A DNA stretch of 57,615 nt from the NCBI GenBank assembly GCA_021740175.1, contig JAIPAH010000004.1:1-57615 (forward strand), read 5' to 3'. Shown here in pieces: positions 43,470 through 52,605 of this stretch (position 1 is its first letter; the number at the start of each line of letters is the position of its first letter). Below the pieces are notes generated by a model. It was not told the DNA's origin, did not search any database, and was given only the letters and a program-made list of their open reading frames with translations. A program made the position numbers and the translations under genes. The stretch comes from Bacteroidales bacterium (GTDB lineage: Bacteria > Bacteroidota > Bacteroidia > Bacteroidales > JAIPAH01).

Positions 43470-45199
43470 TAAAAAAAGTCTTACTCATCTTATTTGTAGC
43501 TTCTGCTACGATAGGTTACTCACAAGAAAATACCATATTTTTTGACGGAAAAACGGAAGATTGGGACCGGCATTACGAAGAAATCGATGATTCCGGGCAG
43601 GATGGCGGATCTCTTGAGCTGTTATCGCTTAAAGTAACAAACGATGAAAACAATATTTATGTCAATTTCACCCTTGAAGAAAAATTGCTTTTAAATAGCG
43701 ACAACGACCTCACGCTTTATCTCGACACCGACCAGGATGCTTCTACAGGTTACAGTGTGGAAAATATAGGGGCCGAGTTGAGCTGGCAGTTCGGTAATCG
43801 GTATGGATATTATAACGAATCCAAAGAGCGTATCTATCACAATGACATTGGCTTTAGCGCTCTTCCGACGGTAACATCCGATGAGTTTGAGGTTAAGATT
43901 TCGCTGGATGCTCAACCCAATGGAACCGATGATCTTTTCCAGGGGGCGAACTTTAATCTTTTACTTAAAAGTGAAGATGGCGGGGATGCTATTCCCAATG
44001 CCGGTGAGACCTTTACTTATCATATAGATGACGGGTTGACCAATACTTTTGAGCCTATTGGTATCAGCCGGTCGGAACAAAACCATCTGCGGGTTATGTC
44101 TTACAATGTTTTGCATGACGGAATTATGAAACCCGATCAGCAACCCCATTTTGAAAGCGTTTTACAAGCTACTAATCCTGATGTGATTGTCTTTAATGAA
44201 TGCTGGGACACACGGGCTACAGAAATAGAATCTTTTATGGATGAGACCTTGCCCCTTGACAATGATGAGAGCTGGAGTGCGGTAAAAAAAGATGAGGGCA
44301 ATATCATTACCACCCGATATGACATTAGCGAAAGCTGGCATGTTCATGATGATATGCGCCTGACCGGTGTACTTATCGATTTACCTGATGAGCGGTTTTC
44401 TCATGACTTTCTTATAACCGGCGCCCATTTCCGCTGCTGTGATGCGAATGAAGATCGTCAGCGGGAAGCTGATGCCTTTATCGAATTTGTTAATGAAGCC
44501 ACGAAAGCCGGGGGAAGAATAGAGCTTCCAAAAAATACGCCTATCATGCTGGCCGGCGACCTGAATCTTGTCGGCTACTCGCAGCAATTAAAAACTTTGC
44601 TGACGGGAGATATTGTTAACACTTCCACCTTTGGCGAAGGCGGAGACCCCGATTGGGACGGTACGCATCTGAAAGATGTGATATCTTATCACTCGGATAA
44701 TCCTTATGCCCTGACCTGGATAGATAATGAAAGTTCTTACTGGCCGGGTCGCCTTGATTATTCGATTACAACAACCAGTTCAAGTGAGGTGCTAAAGAGT
44801 TTTATTCTTGAAACCGGTGGCATGTCGCAGCAAAGACTTGATCAGTATGGCCTGTCAGCTGAAGATACACGGGAAGCTTCGGACCATCTCCCGAAGGTTA
44901 CGGATATCCAAATCAGGCAGAATATTGGAACCCCGGAAGAAGAAACGACTTCTCTCAGGGTTCTTCCTAATCCCGTCAGGCATACCCTTAACATTAAAAC
45001 GGGAGAAGCTCGCGTTGATAGCATCCGGGTTTTCTCAGCTTCAAACGGCAAATTGATTTTTGAAAATACAAACCCCAATCCGGGTAAAGCCGTATACGCT
45101 GTGAATGCAGAAGGATGGGAGAGAGGCGTCTATATTGTACAGCTATCTTTCGAAGGTTCCTCCGAAAATGTTTACAAAAAAGTAATTGTAATGGATTAA
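43466..45199 (+). CDS. Secreted EEP-family nuclease/phosphatase with T9SS sorting domain
   Basis: This 577-residue protein has a signal peptide (1-19, ATIGYSQ) and an N-terminal beta-rich domain (about 20-190) that resembles DOMON or CBM9-type domains (LTLYLDTDQDASTGY). An EEP domain follows (about 205-475: LRVMSYNVLHDG, VIVFNECWD, GAHFRCCD, MLAGDLNLVG, ASDHLPKV). The last ~75 residues (SLRVLPNPVRHTLNIKTG on) are a T9SS sorting domain. It starts in an ATGA overlap with btuD, so it lies in the B12-controlled operon. It may free phosphate or nucleosides outside the cell; the link to corrinoid use is unknown. Confidence 0.88.
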   Translation: MIKKVLLILFVASATIGYSQENTIFFDGKTEDWDRHYEEIDDSGQDGGSLELLSLKVTNDENNIYVNFTLEEKLLLNSDNDLTLYLDTDQDASTGYSVENIGAELSWQFGNRYGYYNESKERIYHNDIGFSALPTVTSDEFEVKISLDAQPNGTDDLFQGANFNLLLKSEDGGDAIPNAGETFTYHIDDGLTNTFEPIGISRSEQNHLRVMSYNVLHDGIMKPDQQPHFESVLQATNPDVIVFNECWDTRATEIESFMDETLPLDNDESWSAVKKDEGNIITTRYDISESWHVHDDMRLTGVLIDLPDERFSHDFLITGAHFRCCDANEDRQREADAFIEFVNEATKAGGRIELPKNTPIMLAGDLNLVGYSQQLKTLLTGDIVNTSTFGEGGDPDWDGTHLKDVISYHSDNPYALTWIDNESSYWPGRLDYSITTTSSSEVLKSFILETGGMSQQRLDQYGLSAEDTREASDHLPKVTDIQIRQNIGTPEEETTSLRVLPNPVRHTLNIKTGEARVDSIRVFSASNGKLIFENTNPNPGKAVYAVNAEGWERGVYIVQLSFEGSSENVYKKVIVMD

Positions 45200-45210
45200 A
45201 CATTCATACT

Positions 45211-46851
45211 ATGAAAAAATTGAACCCTGTATATGTCTTATTCGTAGTTTTGGTATTAACGACATCTTGTCAAAAAATGGAAAAAGCAGATTTAATTGTA
45301 AAGAATGCCAGTGTATACACGGTGAATGCTGACTTTTCCGTCCAAAGTAGTTTTGCCGTTAAGGATGGAAAGTTTGTTGCCGTTGGCACGGACCAAGAGA
45401 TAGAGGAACAGTACCGGGCCGGCAGGGTTCTGGATATGAAGGGTAAGGCCGTATATCCGGGTTTTATCGACGGCCATTGTCATTTTTATCATTATGGGGT
45501 GAATAAAATGCGCTATGCCGATCTGACGGGAACTACTTCTTTTGATGAAATATTGAAAATCCTGGAAAAGCATCATGAAAACAATCCGGCGGAATGGCTT
45601 TTAGGCCGGGGATGGGATCAGAATGAATGGTCGACCCAGGATTTCCCTACCAACCAAGAGCTGAATAAGCGTTATCCGGATACGCCTGTGGTTTTAACAA
45701 GGGTGGACGGCCATGCGGTTGTGGCCAATGAAGAAGCCATAACAAGGGCGGAGTTGGCCGAAAGCGATATTCCGAAAGATGAAGCGATATACAGCGACGG
45801 CGAACTCACCGGCGTGTTCCTGGAAGGTACAGCCGACCGCCTGAGAAATCAGATTCCGGAGCCAACCAGGGCTGAAAAAGTAGAAGCGCTGCTTACGGCT
45901 CAGAAAGATTGTTTTAGCGCCGGGCTTACTTCCGTGATGGATGCGGGATTGGAAAAACCGGTGATAGATGTTATCGATTCCCTTCAAAAAGCCGGTGAAC
46001 TTAAAATGCGCGTGGATGCCATGCTGACACCCAACAAGGAGAATATTGACGCATTCGTAAAAGAAGGCCCCTACAAAACCGACCGGCTGCACATCCATTC
46101 GATAAAGCTTTATGCGGATGGAGCTCTCGGTTCCAGGGGAGCTTGTCTTTTGGAACCTTACGATGATGACCCCGGTAATTATGGCCTTTTGGTTAACAAA
46201 CCCCAATACTACCGGGATATGCTTGAATTGGCTTACAATAATGATTACCAGGTAAACACACATGCCATCGGCGACTCGGCGGTGAGATTCCTGCTCAATG
46301 AGTACAGCAAATATCTGGAGCCCGACAATGACCGCCGCTGGCGAATAGAACATGCCCAGATCGTTCATCCCGATGATTTCGATAAATTCGGGAAATACAA
46401 TATCATCCCTTCCATGCAAGCCACGCATGCTACATCTGATATGGGCTGGGCGCCCGATCGTATCGGCAAAAAACGAATGCAAGGAGCCTATGCGCTTGAG
46501 GACCTCATGCAGCAAAACGGGTGGCTGGTGAATGGAACCGATTTTCCGATAGAAAGGATAAATCCCATTTACACTTTCTATGCCTCGGTGGTGAGAAAAG
46601 ACCTGGAAGGCAAACCGGAAGAGGGATTTCAAATGGAAAACGCTCTCAGCCGCAAAAATGCCCTTCGCTCCATAACCCTATGGGCGGCAAAAGGTAGTTT
46701 TGAGGAAGAGGAAAAAGGAAGTATCGAACCCGGGAAAAAAGCGGATTTTGTGGTACTGGACCGCGATATCATGAAAGTGAACGATGAACGGATACCAGGC
46801 GCAGAAGTGTTGCATACCTTTTCCGCTGGTATAAAAGTGTACGAAAAATGA
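45211..46851 (+). CDS. Amidohydrolase family lipoprotein (YtcJ-like)
   Basis: This 546-residue metal-dependent hydrolase has a lipoprotein signal (lipobox LTTSC, Cys20). Reading from 45115 would overlap the previous gene heavily and mask the signal. Motifs: YPGFIDGHCHFYHYG (metal-binding HxH), IKLYADGALGSRGA, VNTHAIGDSAVRF, RIEHAQIVHPDDF and NGTDFPIERINP. The YtcJ group acts on unknown amide or ester bonds. It is 11 bases from the EEP gene and closes the B12-controlled run; a MITE-like element follows. Confidence 0.9.
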   Translation: MKKLNPVYVLFVVLVLTTSCQKMEKADLIVKNASVYTVNADFSVQSSFAVKDGKFVAVGTDQEIEEQYRAGRVLDMKGKAVYPGFIDGHCHFYHYGVNKMRYADLTGTTSFDEILKILEKHHENNPAEWLLGRGWDQNEWSTQDFPTNQELNKRYPDTPVVLTRVDGHAVVANEEAITRAELAESDIPKDEAIYSDGELTGVFLEGTADRLRNQIPEPTRAEKVEALLTAQKDCFSAGLTSVMDAGLEKPVIDVIDSLQKAGELKMRVDAMLTPNKENIDAFVKEGPYKTDRLHIHSIKLYADGALGSRGACLLEPYDDDPGNYGLLVNKPQYYRDMLELAYNNDYQVNTHAIGDSAVRFLLNEYSKYLEPDNDRRWRIEHAQIVHPDDFDKFGKYNIIPSMQATHATSDMGWAPDRIGKKRMQGAYALEDLMQQNGWLVNGTDFPIERINPIYTFYASVVRKDLEGKPEEGFQMENALSRKNALRSITLWAAKGSFEEEEKGSIEPGKKADFVVLDRDIMKVNDERIPGAEVLHTFSAGIKVYEK

Positions 46852-46938
46852 GACATTTTATTTTATGCCGAATCAGGGATTCTAAACAAATGCTTGCATG
46901 TGGGTTCGGGCAGCCAGAGGTTGCAAAAATCCCGAGAA

Positions 46939-47087
46939 GCCGTCCAAAAAAAGGTAAATATTTACCGTTAAAGTAACTTGGTAAAGTCCCATTAAAAAAC
47001 GAAACTTAATGATATTCAGCAACTTCCCTTCAGGGAATTTAAGGGTGAAAGTTGCTGAATATCCTATTATAAGGTTTTTTGGACGGC
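46939..47087. mobile_element. MITE-like element with nested inverted repeats
   Basis: The ends are a perfect 13-bp terminal inverted repeat (GCCGTCCAAAAAA at 46939-46951 with 47075-47087). Inside is a second perfect 15-bp inverted repeat (GATATTCAGCAACTT at 47011-47025 with 47049-47063), extended by CCCTT/AAGGG, and a GTAAATATTTAC palindrome. There is no open frame. The form is that of a miniature transposable element about 149 bases long. I could not see a clear target-site duplication. Confidence 0.6.
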
Positions 47088-47140
47088 CCCTAACCTCTCT
47101 AACGTTGATTGTACGGTCTAAACGTAAAGATTATAATAAA

Positions 47141-49408
47141 TCAGTAATTATGATTATTCGCCAGCTCCTTGTAATAATCCACGCTCTGTATAAATCGCTG
47201 CTGGATTTTCAGGATATGCCAGGTATCTTTAAGAATGTTTTTCGTTTCAAATAAAATCGACAAGTAAAGCATACTTCGTTTGGTACTGTCATTCTGCTTT
47301 TTAATACGTTTTATCTGATGTTTGCGCATGGATTCAACCAGATCCATCAACTCATTATTCTTCTCACTAGCCCTGTCTAAATCACCGTGATTGTGGTGTT
47401 TAATATTCGATGAGATATCAAAAAGGTAATCGGATAATTTATTGGCAAGATTCGTCAGCTCTTCTTTTTGCTCCTTGGTAAAGGTTTTGTGATTGTTGTC
47501 CACATGTGTATAACCTTGATCGTATATTGTGCGAATAGAGCGGGTTAGCTCCCTGAGATAATCCACCACTTGTACATAATTATGCCCGCTGTCAATGTCA
47601 TGTTCTTCCAGTTCGTTGACGGTAAAGTAGAGATTTTCCTTTTGTTCTTTGGCACTTTTTCGCAGCGTATCCATTTCGCGGCCGGTAGCTTTCAGATTTT
47701 GCCGGTCTTCGTTGGAAACATGTTCAATAATATCCTGGTAGATTTTCGAGATGCTGGAGAGTGTTCCGAGAATCGTTCTGTTGCATTGAATGAGAATATT
47801 CTGGCGATTGGAAAGCCTCGAGTCATATTCTCTTTGCTTCTCGCGTTCTTCTTTTTCTGTTTCCCGCTTTTTATGCAGCGCATGGGTTTTGATAATAAAA
47901 AAGATAGCCACAGCAATCAGCAGGACAATGGCAATCATATCACCAAAGCTGATAATCATGGCAAAAATAAATGCGGCTGTAAAAGCTATCAGAGCGGTAA
48001 AGAACCAGCCCCCGATGACTGTTATGACCCCTGAAATTCTGTAAACAGCACTTTCGCGCCCCCATGCTTTGTCAGACAGCGAAGTACCCATAGCTACCAT
48101 AAAAGTGACATAAGTGGTAGACAGGGGAAGCTTTAATGAGGTGGCGAAAGAAATGATGATACTGGCTATCACCAGGTTGACCGATGCCCGAAGCAGATCG
48201 AAGGAGACCCCCGTGTCCTGTTCTTTATCCGGTAACGTAAAACGCTTTTCCATCTTATCTAACCATGAGTTGGGCAGGATTTTTCTGACCCCTTCATTAA
48301 GGGAACGCCCTGCGCGGACTATTGCCCTGGAGAAAGTATAGGACTGAAAACGCTCTTCCCCTTCTTCCTGGCGACTCAAATCCAGGGTAGTAGTTACCAC
48401 ACTTTTGGCCTTCTTTGATTTCCAAAGGGTGATCACCATAACAATTCCTGCCCCCAGCAATATCAATTTAGGTGTCTCTACGGCCCCGCTCAATTGTTCC
48501 ATTAATAAGGCGCCGGGATCGGATGCGCCTGCCTCTGCAAAAATTTGGAAAGAGGAAAATCCGGCTAACGGGACACCGATAAAGTTAACCAAATCGTTGC
48601 CCGCAAAAGCCATGGCCAGGGCAAATGTCCCTACCAGGACAATAAGCCTGAGCATGTTGAATTTCACCAGGTAAGATATGAGTTGAAGAGCTATTGTCCA
48701 TGCTACAAAGCTAACGGCAAGGATTTGCATTGCATTGGCTTGTATCCATTGATGCTGCTCTTCGGTGATCAAAGCAGAACCTTTTGCCCCCTTGATGAGG
48801 ATGAAATAGGTGATGGCAGTAATTGCAATACCTCCCCAAATGGCTCCATAATACTTTAGGGTTTTTATATACCGGAAGGTAAAAATCAATCTTGTAAAGT
48901 ATTGGGCAATAGCACCCAGCAGGAAGGCAATCACCACCGAGAAAAGAATACCGGCAATGATAGCCAGGGCCTTGCCGGTGTTGATATATTCATGTAATTC
49001 GATACCCGGATTTTCAATGGCTTTAAGTAAGGAGACGGCTACGGCAGCACCTAATAATTCGAAAACAATGGAAACGGTAGTTGAGGTGGGAAGCCCCATT
49101 GTGTTAAAAACGTCCAGCAATATGACATCGGTAAGCATGACCGCCAGGAAAATAATCATCACCTCCTTAAAATAAAACATATCGGGGTGGAAGATGCCTT
49201 TCCGGGCCACCTCCATCATTCCGCTTGAAAAAGTGGCGCCGGCTAAAACACCGAGCCCGGCAATGATCATTATGGTTTTGAATGAAGCTGCTTTTGAACC
49301 GATGGCTGAGTTAAGAAAATTTACCGCATCATTACTCACTCCAACCACAAGATCTGAAATAGCTAAAGAGAAAAGAACAATCACAAGAATTAAATAAATC
49401 GTCTCCAT
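47141..49408 (-). CDS. PiT-family inorganic phosphate transporter with PhoU-like C-terminal domain
   Basis: This 755-residue inner-membrane protein carries the two inverted PiT repeats: VVGVSNDAVNFLNSAIGSKA near the N-terminus and AFAGNDLVNFIGVPLAGFSS in the middle, then SLKLPLSTTYVTFMVAMGTS. About ten to twelve membrane helices run to residue ~510. The last ~240 residues are soluble and helical with the pattern of PhoU/DUF47 domains (IQCNRTILGTLSSISKIYQD on). The fusion suggests that the transporter carries its own regulator. It should move phosphate with H+ or Na+. The - strand gene faces the MITE-like element downstream. Confidence 0.9.
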   Translation of the reverse strand: METIYLILVIVLFSLAISDLVVGVSNDAVNFLNSAIGSKAASFKTIMIIAGLGVLAGATFSSGMMEVARKGIFHPDMFYFKEVMIIFLAVMLTDVILLDVFNTMGLPTSTTVSIVFELLGAAVAVSLLKAIENPGIELHEYINTGKALAIIAGILFSVVIAFLLGAIAQYFTRLIFTFRYIKTLKYYGAIWGGIAITAITYFILIKGAKGSALITEEQHQWIQANAMQILAVSFVAWTIALQLISYLVKFNMLRLIVLVGTFALAMAFAGNDLVNFIGVPLAGFSSFQIFAEAGASDPGALLMEQLSGAVETPKLILLGAGIVMVITLWKSKKAKSVVTTTLDLSRQEEGEERFQSYTFSRAIVRAGRSLNEGVRKILPNSWLDKMEKRFTLPDKEQDTGVSFDLLRASVNLVIASIIISFATSLKLPLSTTYVTFMVAMGTSLSDKAWGRESAVYRISGVITVIGGWFFTALIAFTAAFIFAMIISFGDMIAIVLLIAVAIFFIIKTHALHKKRETEKEEREKQREYDSRLSNRQNILIQCNRTILGTLSSISKIYQDIIEHVSNEDRQNLKATGREMDTLRKSAKEQKENLYFTVNELEEHDIDSGHNYVQVVDYLRELTRSIRTIYDQGYTHVDNNHKTFTKEQKEELTNLANKLSDYLFDISSNIKHHNHGDLDRASEKNNELMDLVESMRKHQIKRIKKQNDSTKRSMLYLSILFETKNILKDTWHILKIQQRFIQSVDYYKELANNHNY

Positions 49409-49550
49409 TACACGGTTTTTCGTTAATCAAATCCTGCTGCAACACTAATGCATGTAGCCTTAATATTTCTTGCAGCGAAATTAATAAAATGATGATATCA
49501 AAAAAAGGATGGGGCAATTTCCCCCCTTATTTTGATACAATATGAATTCA

Positions 49551-49922
49551 CTAATGGGCATTTAGTAACTTAACCCTGATATTTTTGGTCTTGCCGGGTT
49601 TCAGCTCGATGTCTTCTATTAATTTCTTATCATAGGAAATATAAGAAACGATGATATCATAGGTGCCTGGCTGAAGATGATCAAAGGAAAAATTACCATC
49701 AAAATCCGTATAAGTCTTTTGCCGGGAATCCCTGATTTGTATTTCGGCGCCGGCCAGGTTTTCACCGGTGGAGCGGTCTGTTACGGCTCCCTGCACCATT
49801 GTTGTCTCCCTATTCTTTGTATTTTTATTCTTTGATGATTTGTCTGAATCATCATCGTTTCCCGAAAAAGCAGCAATCCCAACCAACAATGCAACGGCTA
49901 ATGTAAATGCTCTTATTTTCAT
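49551..49922 (-). CDS. Small secreted carboxypeptidase-regulatory-like domain protein
   Basis: This 123-residue protein has a signal peptide (MKIRAFTLAVALLVGIAAFS), an acidic/lysine low-complexity linker (NDDDSDKSSKNKN), then one beta-sandwich CarboxypepD_reg-like domain (MVQGAVTDRSTGENLAGAEI, TYTDFDGNFSFDHLQPGTYD, VSYISYDKKL). The start at 49922 gives the signal peptide; an ATG 27 bases upstream was rejected. The domain is the same kind found at the N-terminus of SusC/TonB receptors, but no barrel follows. Function unknown, probably periplasmic or surface. Confidence 0.82.
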   Translation of the reverse strand: MKIRAFTLAVALLVGIAAFSGNDDDSDKSSKNKNTKNRETTMVQGAVTDRSTGENLAGAEIQIRDSRQKTYTDFDGNFSFDHLQPGTYDIIVSYISYDKKLIEDIELKPGKTKNIRVKLLNAH

Positions 49923-50027
49923 AGTATTATTTGTTTTGTTTTGTAACAATTAATACCGCAAAAGTAGCTCGACAAACCGGGGAACCTGTTTAAAGCAAAA
50001 TTACCTTTATGTTAAGAAATTATTAAA

Positions 50028-50870
50028 TCACCTGGTTCGAATATGAATGTCCCTTTGCGGAAAAGGAATAGTAACGTTATTCTGACGAAATTCCTCATCA
50101 ATTTTAAACCGTAAGTCGCTCAAAATATTTTCAATACGGAAGGTGTTTTCCGACCAGAAAAACAGTTCAAAATCGAGGGAGGAATTCCCAAAATCAACAA
50201 ATCTTACAAAAGGAGGCTTTGTTTTCGCTATTTCCTGGTGCTCCTGCGCTACTTTCATCAAAATATTCCTTACCAGCTTCACATCGGACCCATAAGCCAC
50301 ACCCACCTCCACTTTAAAACGGGTCATTTCATTGTTAAACGACCAGTTAATGACCTTATCGTTGGTTAATTTCGTGTTGGGTATCAGCATATCAATATCA
50401 TCACGCGTCACGATCTTGGAAACCCGGAAATCAATATCCGTAACACGGCCTACAATTCCTTCGACTTCAATAACATCACCCACTTTAACGGCTTTACCGA
50501 AAAGCAGAATAAAACCGGCGATAATATCTTTAAAGACGTCCTGAACGCCTAATCCAATTCCTACGAAAAGGGCGGCCGAACCGGCCACAAAAAAGGTCAG
50601 ATTGATTCCTATGCTTTGAAGGGCAATAAAAACTGCTGCCACAACCAAAAAATACTTCAGTACCTTAAAAAGTGTGTAAGCCTGGGAGTGGGAGAGTTTT
50701 TTGCGCTCAGCAGGGCGGAAGAAAATTTTCCTGATGATGGCAATCACCAGGCGGGTGAGAAAAAAAATGATGACAACGAATATCAAATCGCTGATGTTGA
50801 GGGTGATATTATCTGAGTTGAAAATCTCGTATTGTAATACATTCTTTATTTTGTCTATTATAGAGATCAT
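50028..50870 (-). CDS. Small-conductance mechanosensitive channel (MscS family)
   Basis: This 280-residue channel has three N-terminal membrane helices (about 22-42, 65-85, 88-115), the pore helix with GSAALFVGIGLGVQDVFKDIIAG, the beta domain KVGDVIEVEGIVGRVTDIDFRVSKI and VTRDDIDMLIPNTKLTNDKVIN, and a C-terminal domain ending FPQRDIHIRT. It should open under membrane tension during hypo-osmotic shock. Length and motif order are those of E. coli MscS. It stands alone between gene-free gaps. Confidence 0.95.
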   Translation of the reverse strand: MISIIDKIKNVLQYEIFNSDNITLNISDLIFVVIIFFLTRLVIAIIRKIFFRPAERKKLSHSQAYTLFKVLKYFLVVAAVFIALQSIGINLTFFVAGSAALFVGIGLGVQDVFKDIIAGFILLFGKAVKVGDVIEVEGIVGRVTDIDFRVSKIVTRDDIDMLIPNTKLTNDKVINWSFNNEMTRFKVEVGVAYGSDVKLVRNILMKVAQEHQEIAKTKPPFVRFVDFGNSSLDFELFFWSENTFRIENILSDLRFKIDEEFRQNNVTIPFPQRDIHIRTR

Positions 50871-50907
50871 CGGCTATGTTTAAATGATGAGTCAAGTCTG
50901 AAAGGTC

Positions 50908-50997
<90 letters not shown>

Positions 50998-51114
50998 GGC
51001 TTTTTAGACTGCACTCAATGATTTATTAAAAATATAAAAAAATTGGAACTTGTTTGTTATTTGTCTTTTGAGATTTGTGATTTATTGTTTTGTTGTGGCT
51101 TGCTCACATTAGGG

Positions 51115-51783
51115 TTACTGTGTATTTCTTGCGCCAAAAATCAAACTTCCCACGCGGACTATCGTACTGCCTTCTTCAATGGCTATGCGATAATCGCCTG
51201 ACATACCCATAGATAATTCCCTAAAATTTTCATTATTAAAATACTCCTTTTTCAATGTTTGAAAAATATTGTTCAGATGTTTAAACTCCCGGCGCACCTG
51301 CTCTGTATCTTCGGTGAAAGTAGCCATGCCCATAACGCCTTTTATGCGAACGTTTTCATAGCCTTGAAAAGCCCCGGATTCAATCAGCTCTCTGGCTTCC
51401 TCCATGGAGAGTCCAAACTTGGTTTCCTCTTCAGCAATGTGAAACTGCAGCAGGCAGTCAATCACCCGGTTGTTCTTTTTCGCTTCTTTGTTGATTTCCT
51501 TCAAAATCTTTTTCCGGTCCACCGAATGAATCATGCTGACGAAAGGAGCGAGGTATTTCACTTTATTGGACTGAAGGTGGCCGATAAAGTGCCATTCAAT
51601 ATCCTCCGGGAGTTCAGGCTGTTTATTGATGAGTTCCTGGGCTTTGTTTTCCCCAAAAATTTTATGGCCGGCATCGTAGGCTTCTTTGATGGTTTCGACG
51701 GGTTTGGTCTTGGATACGGCGATGAGTTTTACCCTGGCAGGTAATTCCAATTTTATTTTCTCCGGGTTTTCTTTGATGCTCAT
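51115..51783 (-). CDS. YggS-type pyridoxal phosphate homeostasis protein
   Basis: This 222-residue single-domain TIM-barrel protein binds PLP through Lys25 in LIAVSKTKP. Other family motifs: IFGENKAQEL, WHFIGHLQSNKVKYL, IHSVDRKKI, GLSMEEARELIE, IKGVMGMATFTED and LSMGMSGDYRIAIEEGSTIVRVGSLIFG. It keeps free PLP and amino-acid pools in balance and has no known catalytic turnover. Length is normal, and the start at 51783 is the only good one. Upstream lies the long gene-free repeat region. Confidence 0.95.
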   Translation of the reverse strand: MSIKENPEKIKLELPARVKLIAVSKTKPVETIKEAYDAGHKIFGENKAQELINKQPELPEDIEWHFIGHLQSNKVKYLAPFVSMIHSVDRKKILKEINKEAKKNNRVIDCLLQFHIAEEETKFGLSMEEARELIESGAFQGYENVRIKGVMGMATFTEDTEQVRREFKHLNNIFQTLKKEYFNNENFRELSMGMSGDYRIAIEEGSTIVRVGSLIFGARNTQ

Positions 51784-52017
51784 TGTTCTTTTTTACTGCA
51801 AATTTAAGATTTAATCGGAGGAATCACTAAAGGGAATTTTCTTTCACGGGGTTTGAGAAAGTGGAGCGCGATGACATGAGTTGAACCAGTTGGCAAAAGA
51901 GAAGAATGGGACACGGATGCAGCGGATTGGAACGGGTCAACGCTGATCTGCGATCACCTGCTCAATCTGCACCTCAGGCGCATCTTTTGAGATGGCGAGT
52001 GGGAGGGAAGCAAAAAA

Positions 52018-52062
52018 AGCCCCGCAAAAAACGCCGGAAAGGGCAGCATTTTTTGCGGGGCT
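52018..52062. terminator. Strong 14-bp hairpin, terminator-like
   Basis: AGCCCCGCAAAAAA (52018-52031) pairs perfectly with 52049-52062 around a 17-base loop. A/T runs in both arms suit bidirectional termination, but no gene ends close by (the YggS gene starts, on the - strand, at 51783). Confidence 0.5.
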
Positions 52063-52129
52063 TTTCCTCCGTCTCCACTAGCAGCAAGTCGCCTCGAACG
52101 AAGTGAGAGGCCTCCTCATTTACACCAAT

Positions 52130-52470
52130 GCCGCCGAGCCCATCCGGAACCAATGCCTGAAAGGCATTCCTGTAAAAGCACAGGGTGAAATGAAATGGAA
52201 CCCTGTGAAAAGTGACAACGCAAAAACCCAAGGGCTGAAAGCCCGACACGTGATCTTACGTTTCCCCCTCAGATTGATTCATTAGTGAATTTCGAATGTT
52301 GTTTTATAGTACGTTTCGCTCTTTCAGAGCTCAACACCTGACCTTGTATCGTTATCACAGGGTTTCGCTACGCTTCACCCTGTGCTTTTACGTGTCGGGG
52401 CTTCGCCCCTTTTATTGGAGGTATGTGCATCCGAAACCAATGCCTGAAAGACATTTCGAATAGCATCAAT
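52130..52470. repeat. REP-like palindromic repeat block with inverted copies
   Basis: Short palindromes follow one another: GCCTGAAAGGC, CACAGGGT...ACCCTGTG (twice), GGGCTGAAAGCCC, GCTCTTTCAGAGC, and GGGGCTTCGCCCC. GTAAAAGCACAGGGTG (52171-52186) returns as an exact inverted copy near 52380-52395, each beside a GGGCT/GCCC hairpin and a GACACGTG or ACGTGTCG phrase. CCAATGCCTGAAAG occurs on both sides (about 52140 and 52439). This is the structure of REP/BIME units, which are moved by RAYT transposases; no such gene is in the window. Confidence 0.6.
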
Positions 52471-52605
52471 AAGGTAATAAGGTTGTAGGGGAGGAGGCGT
52501 GGTCCACCTACTAAGGTTGAAGAGGCCGGGGAATAAGGTTTCAGAATGGCAAACGTAAATGATGCGGGTAATTTCGCGACAAGAAAAGCCAGTTTATAAC
52601 ATCAA

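Noticed and set aside
45115-45210. Longer N-terminus for the amidohydrolase
   Set aside because: It overlaps the EEP gene and hides the lipoprotein signal that starts at 45211.
45694-46632. Long - strand open frame (312 codons) opposite the amidohydrolase gene
   Set aside because: The + strand carries all metal-binding motifs of the amidohydrolase; the antisense frame is a codon-bias shadow.
46939-47087. Simple terminator for the amidohydrolase gene
   Set aside because: The nested perfect inverted repeats span 149 bases with far-apart ends, which does not fit an ordinary terminator, although the inner hairpin might also stop transcription.
51906-52285. Short open frames in the gene-free region
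   Set aside because: They run through palindromic repeats, have no ribosome-binding site and no protein-like composition.
52130-52470. Possible CRISPR array
   Set aside because: The repeats are unequal palindromes in mixed orientation without regular spacers, and no cas gene is present.
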